The translations under genes were made by a program, and so were the position numbers. Source: JALYXS01 sp051003795 (GTDB lineage: Bacteria; Acidobacteriota; Terriglobia; Bryobacterales; Bryobacteraceae). Taken from it: DNA of 64,000 bases. The notes below the pieces were generated by a model. It made no database searches. It was not told the DNA's origin and saw nothing but the letters and a program-made list of their open reading frames with translations. The number at the start of each line of letters is the position of its first letter. Within the stretch, counting starts at the first letter, position 1. Location of the stretch: contig JBPCKZ010000244.1 in assembly GCA_051003795.1 (NCBI GenBank), forward strand, positions 1-64,000, written 5' to 3'. This document shows positions 26,668-36,459 of the stretch, in pieces.

Positions 26668-27803
26668 CGCTTCGTCAAATTCTCAAACAAAAACAGCCCG
26701 CTCTTTCCGGCCACTACGATATCCAGGTCTCCATCGGCATCGATATCGACCACCGGAATCTGCATGCCGCCGCCGGTTCGCGTGCTGTAGTCGATCACGT
26801 GCTTCACCCACTCCACCTTGCCGTCCGGCAGCTTCAGATATTCGTACCAGTAAACGCCCAGCGGCTCGCGCTCGCCGGGGTCGCGCCCGTTATGCGCCAT
26901 GTAGCGCTTGCCTGTCACGAAATCCATTTTGCCGTCCCCATTCAAATCGACCATGGTCATGGCGTGCGCTTGCGACCAGCTATCGTCGATAACGTGCTTG
27001 GTCCACTTGCCGCCTTCGCCTTGCTCCATCCAGAAGATGCCGTAATCGTGCGCGAGCGAGGTCACGATGTCGTTGCGGCCGTCGCCATTCACATCCAATG
27101 CGTAAATGAACCCCGTTGCGCCCAGGTTGAAGTCGGGGTGAAACTTCCAATCGGGCGAGCGCGGGTCGGCGGGCGCTTCGAGCCAGCCTTTGGAGGTGAT
27201 AATGTCGTTGCGGCCATCGCCATTGATATCGCCCACGCCAACCCCATGGCCGTAGCTCTTGGGGCTGACCACGTGCTTCACGAATTCGTGGTTCTTCACC
27301 TCGTACCACGCCAGCGGCGCGGCTTCGGATCCGAACTGCGGCAGCAATTCCCGCGCTTTGCCGTCGTTATCCAAGTCCACCAGAAACGCGAATTCGACGT
27401 TGAAGCCGGAATCGATCGGATGTTCCTTCCACTCGCCCGCGCCGCCTTTACCCGGGTTCTCGTTCCACCAGAGCTTTTTGGAAAACCATGTGGCACTAAC
27501 GATATCGGGATAGCCGTCGCCATTCACGTCGAGCGGCAGATCGCTGAAGCTCTCGATGTAGTTCTGCGTGTAGTTGAGCGTGCGGAACCGGTGCTTGGTC
27601 CACTTGGGCGCCTCATACCAGAATTCGCCCGAGACGATGTCGAGCTTGCCGTCCCGATTGACGTCCGTCACCGCGCACGGCTCGCTCGATCCCGGATCGA
27701 TGGCGTGCTTCTCGAACGGAATGTCGGGAGGGCGGCCGACGGTCCAGGCGACCGCCGACACTCCGACGAGGCATGCCGCGAGGGCGAAAACGTGACGGTT
27801 CAT
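26664..27803 (-). CDS. Secreted FG-GAP/VCBS-repeat protein
   Basis: 379 aa with a signal peptide. At least four calcium-binding-type repeats of the form D-x-N-x-D-G-x-x-D-I are visible (DVNRDGKLDIVSG, DVNGDGYPDIVSA, DINGDGRNDIITS, DVNGDGRNDIVTS, DLNGDGKMDFVTG, DIDADGDLDIVVA). This predicts a seven-bladed integrin-like propeller at the cell surface or in the periplasm. It is divergent from the cytochrome c/PQQ dehydrogenase pair with only 14 bases between start codons, and coupled to the SRPBCC gene. A 66-bp relic of it lies at 21695-21760. Confidence 0.88.
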   Translation of the reverse strand: MNRHVFALAACLVGVSAVAWTVGRPPDIPFEKHAIDPGSSEPCAVTDVNRDGKLDIVSGEFWYEAPKWTKHRFRTLNYTQNYIESFSDLPLDVNGDGYPDIVSATWFSKKLWWNENPGKGGAGEWKEHPIDSGFNVEFAFLVDLDNDGKARELLPQFGSEAAPLAWYEVKNHEFVKHVVSPKSYGHGVGVGDINGDGRNDIITSKGWLEAPADPRSPDWKFHPDFNLGATGFIYALDVNGDGRNDIVTSLAHDYGIFWMEQGEGGKWTKHVIDDSWSQAHAMTMVDLNGDGKMDFVTGKRYMAHNGRDPGEREPLGVYWYEYLKLPDGKVEWVKHVIDYSTRTGGGMQIPVVDIDADGDLDIVVAGKSGLFLFENLTKR

Positions 27804-27817
27804 AATAATCGATCATA

Positions 27818-28660
27818 ATGGATTACGCCATGCGTCTACTTCCGGTGCTGTTACTTGCCGCCACATCCGGCGCTCTTTCACTGCGCGCTTTTCAACACGG
27901 GCAATATCTCAGGGAATCTCACAATCCGGCGATTGGAAATCCCGAGGCCATCGCCGCCGGAGGCCAGCTTTTTGCCAGATCCTGCGCCGCGTGCCATGGG
28001 CCCGATGGGAGCGGCGGGCGCGGGCCGAATCTGGTACGCCGCGCTTTGTGGCACCCGCTCAGCGACGAGACCATGTTCAGCACCATTCGCAACGGAGTTC
28101 CCGGCGCCGACATGCCGCCGACCAAACTGCCGGACGATCAAACATGGAGCCTGGTCGCCTTCATCCACGCGCTGACGGGACCGGCGAGCGACAACCCCGT
28201 TCCGGGCGATCCGTCCGCTGGGGAAAAAGTGTTCTGGAGCGGCACGGCGGGATGTTCGAATTGCCATGCGATTCGCGGCCGCGGGACCCGCATGGCGCCC
28301 GATTTGAGCAATATCGGAGGCAGCCAACCTCTGGCAGTCATCAAAGAATCGATACTCGAGCCATCGAAGGATCTCACGTACGCGGGGAAGGAGGCTGTCA
28401 CCGTAATTATGAAGAATGGAGAGACCATCAAAGGAGTAGCCCGCAATCGCAGCAATTATTCTCTTCAGGTGGTGGACCGGAAGGGCGATTTACACTTGAT
28501 CTCCATGACCGATGTGAAAGAATTAACCGTTTTGGACCACTCGTTGATGCCTTCCGATTATGGCAAGCGGTTACCACCCGATGAATTACGCGATCTACTC
28601 GCCTATCTGGCGCGCCAGGCCGTGCGGGACACGCCGCTCTCCGAAAAGGATTCACAATAA
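27818..28660 (+). CDS. Dihaem cytochrome c, probable partner of the PQQ dehydrogenase
   Basis: 280 aa; an ATG at 27830 (MRLLPVLLLAA) may be the true start. Signal peptide, then two cytochrome c domains with haem sites at residues 56-60 (CAACH) and 146-150 (CSNCH). A C-terminal segment of ~80 residues (TVIMKNGETIKGVARNRSNYSLQVVD) is a small beta domain often seen after haem domains in Acidobacteria. The stop overlaps the quinoprotein start by one base, so it should pass electrons from that enzyme. Confidence 0.9.
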   Translation: MDYAMRLLPVLLLAATSGALSLRAFQHGQYLRESHNPAIGNPEAIAAGGQLFARSCAACHGPDGSGGRGPNLVRRALWHPLSDETMFSTIRNGVPGADMPPTKLPDDQTWSLVAFIHALTGPASDNPVPGDPSAGEKVFWSGTAGCSNCHAIRGRGTRMAPDLSNIGGSQPLAVIKESILEPSKDLTYAGKEAVTVIMKNGETIKGVARNRSNYSLQVVDRKGDLHLISMTDVKELTVLDHSLMPSDYGKRLPPDELRDLLAYLARQAVRDTPLSEKDSQ

Positions 28661-30255
28661 TGCGGATACTCATTTTCCTGGCCGCGCTTGGCGCCTGCGC
28701 AATCGCGCAAGTACGGTACGAAGATATTTTGAAAGGGCCGGGCGAGAACTGGCTGACTTACTCGGGCACGTATCAAGGCTCGCGCTATAGTCCGCTCAAG
28801 AAGATCACTGTCGCTAATGCCGGAAATTTGGTTCCTCAGTGGGTCTATCACGTGCCCAACGCGCGAGGTCTGCGAACCTCGCCAATTGTCTACAACGGCA
28901 TAATGTACGTGACCAACACGAATTCCGTCTACGCGATCGACGCCCGCTCGGGCCGCGAAGTATGGCAGTATCTGGACACGCGCGCCAAGAAGCAGGGCGT
29001 GAACCGCGGCGCCGCGATCCTGGGCGGCTTAGTCTATTTCACGACCGCCGACAATTACCTGACCGCGCTCGACCGCCAGACGGGAGCGCTCATATTTTCC
29101 CGGCAATTCGCGGATGCCGATAAGGGCATCACGTCCACTTCGGCGCCGCTCATCGTGAAAGACATGGTAATCGTGGGCAGCGCGGGCGGCGATAGCGGCA
29201 TGCGCGGATTCATCGCGGCGCTTTCGCCAAAAAACGGAGACGAGATCTGGCGCACCTACACCGTCCCCGCGAAAGGCGAGCCGGGCGCGGAAAGCTGGGG
29301 CGACTACGTGGAGTGGGGCGGCGGCGCCACGTGGCTCTCGGGCACCTTCGACCCCGAGTCGAATACGCTCTACTGGACAACCGGGAATCCTTGGCCCGAT
29401 TTCGCGGGCGCGCCTCGCAAAGGGGAAAACCTCTACACCTGTTCCCTGGTGGCGCTCGACCTTGCGACCGGCAAGGTGAAATGGTACTTCCAGTTCACGC
29501 CGCACGATACGCACGATTGGGACGCGCAGAGTTGGCCCATCCTCATCGACATGCCCTGGAAGGGCAAGCCGCGCAAAGTGGTGTTGCACGCCAATCGGAA
29601 CGGCTTCTTCTATGCGCTGGACCGGACCACCGGAGAGTTTCTGCGGGCCACGCAATTGATCGATCATGTGACTTGGGCGACGGGTGTCGACGAGAAGGGC
29701 CGCCCCATGCGCATCGAAGGCAAAGATCCGACGCCCGAGGGGAATTGGGTTTGCCCCAGCGTGAAAGGCGCGACGAATTGGATGGGGCAGAGCTACAACC
29801 CCGGCACGGGCCTTCTGTATGTGCTGACGCTCGAGCAATGCGGAATGTTTACGAGTTCGTCGATGACGCCCGTTCCGATGAAAAATTTCGGCGGCGGCGG
29901 CGCGACGGAAGAAGGCGGACAGGTGATCTTGCGCGCGCTTGATCCGGCAACCGGCAAACGGGTTTGGGAGTATCCAATGACAGGCTCGGGCCGCATGTGG
30001 ACGGGCACGGTTTCGACCGCCGGCGGAGTGTTGTTCACCGGGGACGACGACGGTTACATGGTAGCGCTCGACGCCAAGACCGGGAAGCACCTCTGGCATT
30101 TCAATATGGGCGAACTGCTGACCGCGTCGCCGATCACCTACGAAGTGGATGGGAAGCAGTATGTGGCGATCGCGTCCGCAACGTCGGTGTTCTCATTTGG
30201 GCTGTTTGAGCCGATGAAGGCGGAGCCGATGCCGAAGGTGACGATCCAACACTGA
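28660..30255 (+). CDS. PQQ-dependent dehydrogenase (quinoprotein)
   Basis: 531 aa with a signal peptide. PQQ-propeller features run throughout: WLTYSGTYQGSRYSPL, VYAIDARSGREVWQY, VALDLATGKVKWYFQ, HDTHDWDAQSWPILID, and a C-terminal blade ending DAKTGKHLWHF. Length and layout fit the methanol/ethanol-type soluble quinoproteins. The vicinal Cys-Cys pair found in methanol and ethanol dehydrogenases is absent. The substrate, an alcohol or sugar, cannot be assigned. It is coupled to the dihaem cytochrome upstream. Confidence 0.9.
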   Translation: MRILIFLAALGACAIAQVRYEDILKGPGENWLTYSGTYQGSRYSPLKKITVANAGNLVPQWVYHVPNARGLRTSPIVYNGIMYVTNTNSVYAIDARSGREVWQYLDTRAKKQGVNRGAAILGGLVYFTTADNYLTALDRQTGALIFSRQFADADKGITSTSAPLIVKDMVIVGSAGGDSGMRGFIAALSPKNGDEIWRTYTVPAKGEPGAESWGDYVEWGGGATWLSGTFDPESNTLYWTTGNPWPDFAGAPRKGENLYTCSLVALDLATGKVKWYFQFTPHDTHDWDAQSWPILIDMPWKGKPRKVVLHANRNGFFYALDRTTGEFLRATQLIDHVTWATGVDEKGRPMRIEGKDPTPEGNWVCPSVKGATNWMGQSYNPGTGLLYVLTLEQCGMFTSSSMTPVPMKNFGGGGATEEGGQVILRALDPATGKRVWEYPMTGSGRMWTGTVSTAGGVLFTGDDDGYMVALDAKTGKHLWHFNMGELLTASPITYEVDGKQYVAIASATSVFSFGLFEPMKAEPMPKVTIQH

Positions 30256-30267
30256 GGTTTGCGGCAT

Positions 30268-32052
30268 TCAGGGCGTCGACAGATTCTTCATCCTGAAACT
30301 GCGATAGGCCGGATTCGGAGCATCGACCGTGAAATCGCCGGCGCCGCCCGGCACGACTTCGGTCGATTGGCTGTGTCCGTTGCTTAAATTCCCCGCCAGG
30401 AAATGATAATTGCCGTTCTCCAGACGCTCCGCGCTGCCGAGCGCGGGCGAGTAATTCCCGAGATCCGCGTTGAGAACGATGGACACCGACCGGCCCGCTT
30501 CGTCGATATTCAGGACCTGCCCGCGGCTCGTCGCGGCTGGATCGGCCGCGTGGCGCGTGTTGCCGTTATCGAATAGCCAAACCGCGTTACCGCTGAGCGC
30601 GGCGCTGTGCTGATGGGAGAACCACGGATCGGGGCCGCTCGAAGTCATCGCGAAATCGCCGTCTTTGCCCAAGCGCCAAAGCACGTTCCCGGAGCCGGCT
30701 CCATCGCGATAGTCGATCTTGATCACCCAGTCCTGATGCCGCATGGAGAGCAGAAAATTCCCGTCGGGCAAATATTCGAGCGAGTTGCTGTGGAGCCAGT
30801 CGTTGGCAATCGACTGGACGGGCGGGCAGCCGGGTTGCATGTCTGCGCAGGTTTCGCCGAGCACGGCCGCGCGCCCGATATCCAGTTTATCGAAGCTGTT
30901 CCAGGCCCAGGTGACGTCGAAATTCTTGTCCATCACGACAATTGCGTCGCCCAAAATATCCACTGGTCCCGTGCTTCCTTGAACTCCGTTCAAAACCTTC
31001 TCGACGCTCGCGATGGCCGCGATCGAGCCGTCCGGCAGGCGAACGGCATCGTGATGAAACGATGTAATAGCCGGCATTCCAAACCGGGTTTGCAGTTGTT
31101 CGGAGATCCATCCCGTATTCGTTTCCCGGACCGTATTCCCCGCCAAGTCGATTTCGCGGAATATCGCGGCGTCTTGCGGAATTACAAACATCGTTCCTCC
31201 GGCAAGCGGACGTAAAAGATAGCGCGGGGGCTTATCGGCCGCCGCGCCGTAATACCAGATCGCCCGGCCTTTGAAATCGGTTGCAACGGGAGTCGCGGAT
31301 TCTCCGGGCATCGTCGCTATATACGACGTGAGCAATACGGGTTGCGCCGCGTCCGTCGCCAAATCCTTGGGATTTGACACCGTCGCGGCCGGAAGATTGG
31401 CGGAATCCGGTATCGCGCCCGTGGTGAACTCGATTTCGGGACCGAATTGCGATACCTGGCCGGCGAGCGTCCACTCCTGTTGCAGAATGTACCGCGTCTG
31501 CGGCAGCATGCCCGCCATGAAAAAATTTAAAGTCTTGCCGGTTACGCATTTCTTGTAAGGCAAATACTGCCTCGCCAGGTTCGCCGCGGGATGAACGATC
31601 GCGCGCACCGAACCATCGCCGCAAGCCGGCCCGGAATAGAGGGCAACGAGCGGGTTGGCCGTCGTGGATACGACGGGAGCGTCCGGCTGGGTCAAACGGG
31701 AGGTCACGACCACGGCGGCGCTCGCTTCTCCCGTGTTACCATTGCCGTCGCGAACGGCAACTGCAACCTTATAAACGCCTTCGGCCATGGGCGTCCACTC
31801 AAATGAATTCGATGCATGGAAGCTCCGCAGCACATTCGGCGCGCCACCGATAGGCGAGACGCTGAACTGGTATTGCAGGCCGGAACTTCCCAAATCGGGA
31901 GCCGCGGTCCAAAGACTGGTGCTCGCGACCGGCTGCGACGGCAGAACGTCGGATGCCAAGGAGACGACAATGGCGGCGGCCCCCATATCCCGCGCGCCAG
32001 CGGTTAGCAGCATCAGCGCCCCGGCCAGTGCATTTCGCTTCTTCGTTGGCAT
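30268..32052 (-). CDS. Arylsulfotransferase-like (ASST) secreted protein
   Basis: 594 aa from the ATG at 32052, with a signal peptide. An N-terminal Ig-like region (residues ~40-220) precedes a propeller-like catalytic part. ASST-type motifs are present: FHHDAVRLPDG (His333/334), DWLHSNSLEYLPDGN (His421), SMRHQD (Arg438, His439), WFSHQH (His480/482) and LFDNGN. In E. coli ASST a His is transiently sulfated and His/Arg residues surround it. So sulfate transfer between phenols is plausible, but this is a distant homologue. It converges with the quinoprotein gene. Confidence 0.75.
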   Translation of the reverse strand: MPTKKRNALAGALMLLTAGARDMGAAAIVVSLASDVLPSQPVASTSLWTAAPDLGSSGLQYQFSVSPIGGAPNVLRSFHASNSFEWTPMAEGVYKVAVAVRDGNGNTGEASAAVVVTSRLTQPDAPVVSTTANPLVALYSGPACGDGSVRAIVHPAANLARQYLPYKKCVTGKTLNFFMAGMLPQTRYILQQEWTLAGQVSQFGPEIEFTTGAIPDSANLPAATVSNPKDLATDAAQPVLLTSYIATMPGESATPVATDFKGRAIWYYGAAADKPPRYLLRPLAGGTMFVIPQDAAIFREIDLAGNTVRETNTGWISEQLQTRFGMPAITSFHHDAVRLPDGSIAAIASVEKVLNGVQGSTGPVDILGDAIVVMDKNFDVTWAWNSFDKLDIGRAAVLGETCADMQPGCPPVQSIANDWLHSNSLEYLPDGNFLLSMRHQDWVIKIDYRDGAGSGNVLWRLGKDGDFAMTSSGPDPWFSHQHSAALSGNAVWLFDNGNTRHAADPAATSRGQVLNIDEAGRSVSIVLNADLGNYSPALGSAERLENGNYHFLAGNLSNGHSQSTEVVPGGAGDFTVDAPNPAYRSFRMKNLSTP

Positions 32053-32118
32053 AACAAGAAAGAGTGCTTTACCGGCCAAAACCGTTTCCCCTATTTTACT
32101 GGGGACACGAGATCACGT

Positions 32119-33372
32119 TCAGACCAACAGAGTCGCCACCTCCACCGCCGACCGGTTTCCTTCCACCACCACCACGCCGCTCTCGGTGATGTAATGCCGC
32201 GCTTTATCCCGCGCGCGGTCGTAGCCGATCCGGTCGCCCTGCGCCACGCGAACGTTCTTGTCGAGGATGGCGCGGCGAATCTGGGCGTGCCGGCCAATGT
32301 CGCAATTGTCGAGAATAATCGAATCCTCGATCACCGCTCCGGTGTGGACTTTCACGCCGCGCGCCAGCACCGAATTCTTGACCATGCCGCCCGATAAAAT
32401 GCAGCCGCCGGACACGATGGAATCGATGGCAAGTCCGCGCCTGCGTTCCAAATCGAAGGTGAATTTGGCCGGCGGATCGGGAAATCCGGTGGTCCGCAAC
32501 GGCCACTGGCGGTTATAAAGATTGAGCGCGGGCGTGACAGCCCGGAGATCCATGTTGGCTTCGTAGTACGCGTCGATGGTGCCGACGTCGCGCCAGTAGG
32601 ACTCGGCGTCGGGCGGTTCGCCGGCGATCTTGTTTGTCTGAAAATCGTACGCGTAAACTTCGGCGCGCTTCACCAGCGAGGGCAGGATATCGCGGCCGAA
32701 ATCGTGCGTGCTCGTCTCTCCGGCGGCATCGTCTTGCAGTTCTTTCAGTAAAACATCCCTGGAAAAAATGTAATTTCCCATGGACGCAAAAACGCGATCC
32801 GGATCGCCGGGAATGGCGGGCGCATCGGCCTTTTTCTCGTGAAACGCGACGATGCGGCCGCTGGCGTCCGTTTCGATCACGCCAAATTCGCTCGCGAGTT
32901 TTCGATCGACCGGAATAGCGGCCACCGTGGCAGCGGCGCCTCGGTTCTGGTGAAACTCCACCATTTGGGTGATATTCATGCGATAGATGTGATCGGCGCC
33001 GAAGATCGCGATGACATCCGGGTCGGCTTGTTCCACCAGATTGATGTTCTGGTAGATGGCATCGGCGGTGCCCTGATACCAGGTCTCTTCCTTCGACCGC
33101 ATTTGCGCGGGAACGGGGATGATGAACTGATTTTTCAGCAGCCCGCCGAATTGCCAGCCTTCGTTCAAATGCTGCAAAAGCGACTGGCTGCGAAATTGCG
33201 TCAGCACATATATCGAATAGATCCCCGAGTTGATGAAATTGCTCAGAACGAAATCGACGATGCGGTATTTGCCGCCAAACGGCACGGCCGGTTTAGCCCG
33301 CTCCTTGGTCAAGGGATAAAGGCGAGTTCCCTTCCCTCCGGCAAGCACGATTCCAAGTACCCGTAGTCGCAT
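32119..33372 (-). CDS. glgC: Glucose-1-phosphate adenylyltransferase
   Basis: 417 aa. ADP-glucose synthesis for glycogen. The nucleotidyltransferase N-terminus (GIVLAGGKGTRLYPLT) and the KPAVPFGGKYRIVDF allosteric/catalytic region are clear. The DAYYEANMDL segment and the C-terminal left-handed beta-helix with SGG, VLARGVKVHTGAVIEDSIILDN follow. The start ATG at 33372 is preferred; seven codons upstream lie in the intergenic region. No other glycogen gene is adjacent. Confidence 0.95.
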   Translation of the reverse strand: MRLRVLGIVLAGGKGTRLYPLTKERAKPAVPFGGKYRIVDFVLSNFINSGIYSIYVLTQFRSQSLLQHLNEGWQFGGLLKNQFIIPVPAQMRSKEETWYQGTADAIYQNINLVEQADPDVIAIFGADHIYRMNITQMVEFHQNRGAAATVAAIPVDRKLASEFGVIETDASGRIVAFHEKKADAPAIPGDPDRVFASMGNYIFSRDVLLKELQDDAAGETSTHDFGRDILPSLVKRAEVYAYDFQTNKIAGEPPDAESYWRDVGTIDAYYEANMDLRAVTPALNLYNRQWPLRTTGFPDPPAKFTFDLERRRGLAIDSIVSGGCILSGGMVKNSVLARGVKVHTGAVIEDSIILDNCDIGRHAQIRRAILDKNVRVAQGDRIGYDRARDKARHYITESGVVVVEGNRSAVEVATLLV

Positions 33373-33444
33373 GGCAAGGCTATTGTGCAACACGGCCCGG
33401 GTATTCGCAAGACAAAGTTGATTGTGATAGTTTTGAAATCCGGT

Positions 33445-33792
33445 ATGAAGAAGACTATTTTACTGACCGCGTTGGTTTCTTCGACGCTGACCTTCCTGTG
33501 CATTTCCGCAATGGGCGTTCCCGCCGCCAAGCTCGAAAATGCGCGGGTGAAAGTTTCCGAAATGGTTTATGAACCGAACGTTCCGCGTGGGCGTTACATC
33601 CGGGGCGCCGATCAGGTAATTGTCTTTTTGGACGATTGCCGGTATCGGCGCATAGATTCGAAAACACGCGAAGAGACCGTGCGGGAACGGAAATCGGGCG
33701 AAGTTATCTGGCACAACAAAGGCGAAGACGCGCCCGTGCTGGTTAATTTGGGCGCGACGCCGTATCGGACAATTGCGATCGAACTCAAGTGA
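33445..33792 (+). CDS. Small secreted cupin-like protein
   Basis: 115 aa from the ATG at 33445, with a clear signal peptide (KKTILLTALVSSTLTFLCISA). The mature ~85 residues look like an all-beta domain (VKVSEMVYEPNVPRGRYIRG, then DQVIVFLDDCRYRRI, then GEVIWHNKGE) consistent with a small cupin-like fold. There is no metal-binding His cluster, so an enzyme role is unsupported. It is divergent from glgC and converges with clpC. Confidence 0.6.
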   Translation: MKKTILLTALVSSTLTFLCISAMGVPAAKLENARVKVSEMVYEPNVPRGRYIRGADQVIVFLDDCRYRRIDSKTREETVRERKSGEVIWHNKGEDAPVLVNLGATPYRTIAIELK

Positions 33793-33805
33793 AGCGGAAC
33801 GCTCG

Positions 33806-36298
33806 TCAAAAGGTGAAGAGCGGCACGCCGGGAGAAAGCAGCGGCTCGGCCGGCGCGTCGCCCGCGCCAACGGGCTGCAGTTCGCCGATGGCCTGATTGA
33901 CCTGCCGGTAGTAAATTCCGGCATCGCCCAGGTACACTTCGAGTTCCGCCGGTCGCGGCAGCAGGCCTTGAATCAGCGCTTCCGATAGCGGATCTTCCAC
34001 ATACTTCTGCAGCGCGCGGCGCAAGGGGCGGGCCCCGTAGCTTCGGTCCGCGCACGTCTTTTCGAGAATGTATTTCGCCGCATCGGCCGTCAGGCTGATC
34101 TTGAGCTGTTTCGCGACCAGATTGCCGTTGATCTGTTCGACAAGCAGATGGATGATCTTGATCAGGTCGTCGTCGAGCAACGACGTGAACAGAATAATAT
34201 CGTCCAACCGGTTCAAAAATTCCGGATTGAACGCCCGCTTCACTTCGCCGCGAACCATGTCTTCGAGCTTCGCCGAATTGCCTTCGCCCTGCGGCGCCTG
34301 AAAGCCCAAGTGGCCGCGCTTTTCGAGGAAGCGCGCGCCCAGGTTCGACGTCATGATGATGATCGTGTTCTTGAAATCGACCGTATTGCCGAGACCGTCG
34401 GTCAACTGGCCGTCTTCAAAGACCTGCAGGAGGATGTTGTAAACATCGGGATGGGCTTTCTCGATTTCGTCCAGCAGAATGATCGAGTAGGGCGACCGCT
34501 TCACCCGCTCGGTCAATTGGCCGCCCTCTTCGTACCCGACGTATCCGGGAGGCGATCCGATCAGCTTCGAGACCGAATGCTTCTCCATGAACTCCGACAT
34601 GTCGAATCGGATTAGGGCCTTCTCGCTGCCAAACAGGAACGATGCCAGGGCCCGCGCCACTTCGGTCTTGCCGACGCCGGTTGGCCCGAGGAACAGGAAA
34701 GATCCGGCGGGACGCGCGCTGGCTTTGAGGCCGGCGCGGGAACGGCGGATGGCTCGCGCCAGCACGGAGATCGCTTTTTCCTGGCTGATGATGCGTTTGT
34801 GCAGCTCGTCTTCGATTCGCAGGAGCTTGGTGATCTCTTCTTCCTTGATCGATGTCATGGGAACGCCGGTCCAGCGCGCCACCACGTCCTCAATATCGTC
34901 TTTCGTGACGACCCCGGTCGAAGCATCGTCCAGATTGTATTTTTCGCGCAATTGGCGCATGTTCTCGCGCTCTTTGCGCTCTTCGTCCGAATAGAAGCGC
35001 GCCTTTTCAAACTCGTGGTTCGCGATGGCGTTCTCCATGCGGTGCACGATGAACTTGATCCGCTTCTGGATATCGGCCAAATCGGTCGGCAACGTGGTCT
35101 GCCGGAGCTTGACGCGGGCGCCCGCCTCATCGATCAAGTCGATGGCCTTGTCCGGCAGAAAACGGTCCGGAATATAGCGGCTGGACGTGTACACGGCGGA
35201 CTCGATCGCCTCATCCGTGTAGCCTACAGCGTGGAATTTTTCGTAGCGATCCTTGATCCCGAAGAGAATCTTGACGGCATCCGCTTCGTTCGGCGGGGGC
35301 ACTTTGACGGCTTGGAAACGCCGCTCAAGCGAGCGGTCCTTCTCGATCGATTTTCGAAATTCAGCCGGCGTGGTCGCGCCAATGCACTGAATCTCGCCGC
35401 GCGACAAGGCTGGTTTCAATATGTTGGCGGCGTCGAGCGAGCCTTCCGCCGATCCGGCGCCCACCAGCGTGTGCAGTTCGTCGATAAAAATGATGGCGTT
35501 CTGGTTGTCCATCAGCTCCTTCATGATGGTCTTCAGCCGCTCTTCAAACTGCCCGCGATATTTGGTGCCCGCGACGATCAGCGAAAGATCGAGCGCCAGA
35601 ATGCGCTTATCGGCGAGGAAGGAAGGCACGTCGCCTTCCGCGATTTTCTGCGCCAAGCCTTCGACGATCGCCGTCTTTCCGACGCCGGGTTCGCCAATCA
35701 GAACCGGATTGTTCTTGGTGCGGCGGCACAGGATCTGCACCACGCGCTCCAGTTCATAATCGCGGCCGATCAGCGGATCGAGAGCGCTGTCCATGGCGGA
35801 CTGCGTGAGATCCCTGCTGAACTCAGCCAGCAGGGAACTCTCTTTTGGGCGGTTCGATGAAACTTTTTCCGATTGCGATCGCTGCAATTCTTCGCGAATG
35901 GCGGACAGGCGCAGTCCGCGCTCGTGCAGAATTTCCGCCGCGAAACACTTCTCCTCGCGCAGCAATCCGAGCAGCAAATGCTCCGTGCCGATGTGTTTAT
36001 GGCTGAGGCGCTCGGCTTCTTCCGCTCCATACGCGAGAACGCGCTTGCATTCGTGGCTGAGGGGCAGATCCACGGAGGTGGACACCTTCTCGCGGACGGT
36101 GGTGTGCCCTTCAATCTGCTTACGAATGGAATCGACGGCGGCATGGGAACGCAAAAACCGGTTCGCCAAGGTTTTGTCTTCGCGCAACAACCCGAGCAAA
36201 AGGTGTTCGGTTTCGATATAAGGACTCCCGAACTGGCTTGCTTCGTACCTCGCAAAAAAAATGACTCTTCTGGCTTTTTCGGTGTATCGCTCGAACAT
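33806..36298 (-). CDS. clpC: ATP-dependent Clp protease ATP-binding subunit ClpC
   Basis: 830 aa from the ATG at 36298. Two Clp_N repeats (residues 1-150), AAA module 1 with Walker A GEPGVGKT (202-209) and Walker B IIFIDEL, a central UVR-like motif (IANHEFEKARFYSDEERK), AAA module 2 with GPTGVGKTEVARA and ILLDEIEKAHPD, and the C-terminal D2-small domain. The UVR motif and the short middle region indicate ClpC rather than ClpA or ClpB. An unfoldase partner of ClpP; no clpP lies in the window. Confidence 0.95.
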   Translation of the reverse strand: MFERYTEKARRVIFFARYEASQFGSPYIETEHLLLGLLREDKTLANRFLRSHAAVDSIRKQIEGHTTVREKVSTSVDLPLSHECKRVLAYGAEEAERLSHKHIGTEHLLLGLLREEKCFAAEILHERGLRLSAIREELQRSQSEKVSSNRPKESSLLAEFSRDLTQSAMDSALDPLIGRDYELERVVQILCRRTKNNPVLIGEPGVGKTAIVEGLAQKIAEGDVPSFLADKRILALDLSLIVAGTKYRGQFEERLKTIMKELMDNQNAIIFIDELHTLVGAGSAEGSLDAANILKPALSRGEIQCIGATTPAEFRKSIEKDRSLERRFQAVKVPPPNEADAVKILFGIKDRYEKFHAVGYTDEAIESAVYTSSRYIPDRFLPDKAIDLIDEAGARVKLRQTTLPTDLADIQKRIKFIVHRMENAIANHEFEKARFYSDEERKERENMRQLREKYNLDDASTGVVTKDDIEDVVARWTGVPMTSIKEEEITKLLRIEDELHKRIISQEKAISVLARAIRRSRAGLKASARPAGSFLFLGPTGVGKTEVARALASFLFGSEKALIRFDMSEFMEKHSVSKLIGSPPGYVGYEEGGQLTERVKRSPYSIILLDEIEKAHPDVYNILLQVFEDGQLTDGLGNTVDFKNTIIIMTSNLGARFLEKRGHLGFQAPQGEGNSAKLEDMVRGEVKRAFNPEFLNRLDDIILFTSLLDDDLIKIIHLLVEQINGNLVAKQLKISLTADAAKYILEKTCADRSYGARPLRRALQKYVEDPLSEALIQGLLPRPAELEVYLGDAGIYYRQVNQAIGELQPVGAGDAPAEPLLSPGVPLFTF

Positions 36299-36408
36299 AC
36301 CGGTAGTGGTCTCTATCTTTAAGATACCTGTTGCGGGGATTCGGTTGCAAAACGAACCAGGCGGCACGGCTGGGATTAAGGAAACAAAATGCGTCCGACC
36401 GCCAAACC

Positions 36409-36424
36409 GGTAACGGGCGTTACC
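36409..36424. promoter_or_regulatory. Perfect 16-bp palindrome upstream of the DUF3300 gene
   Basis: ggtaacgggcgttacc has 7-bp arms around a two-base centre, 35 bases before the DUF3300 start and about 110 bases before the divergent clpC start. A repressor operator is possible; no partner is identified. Confidence 0.3.
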
Positions 36425-36459
36425 GCCCTTCCGTCATTTAGAGGCGAGGTTATCCGGTC

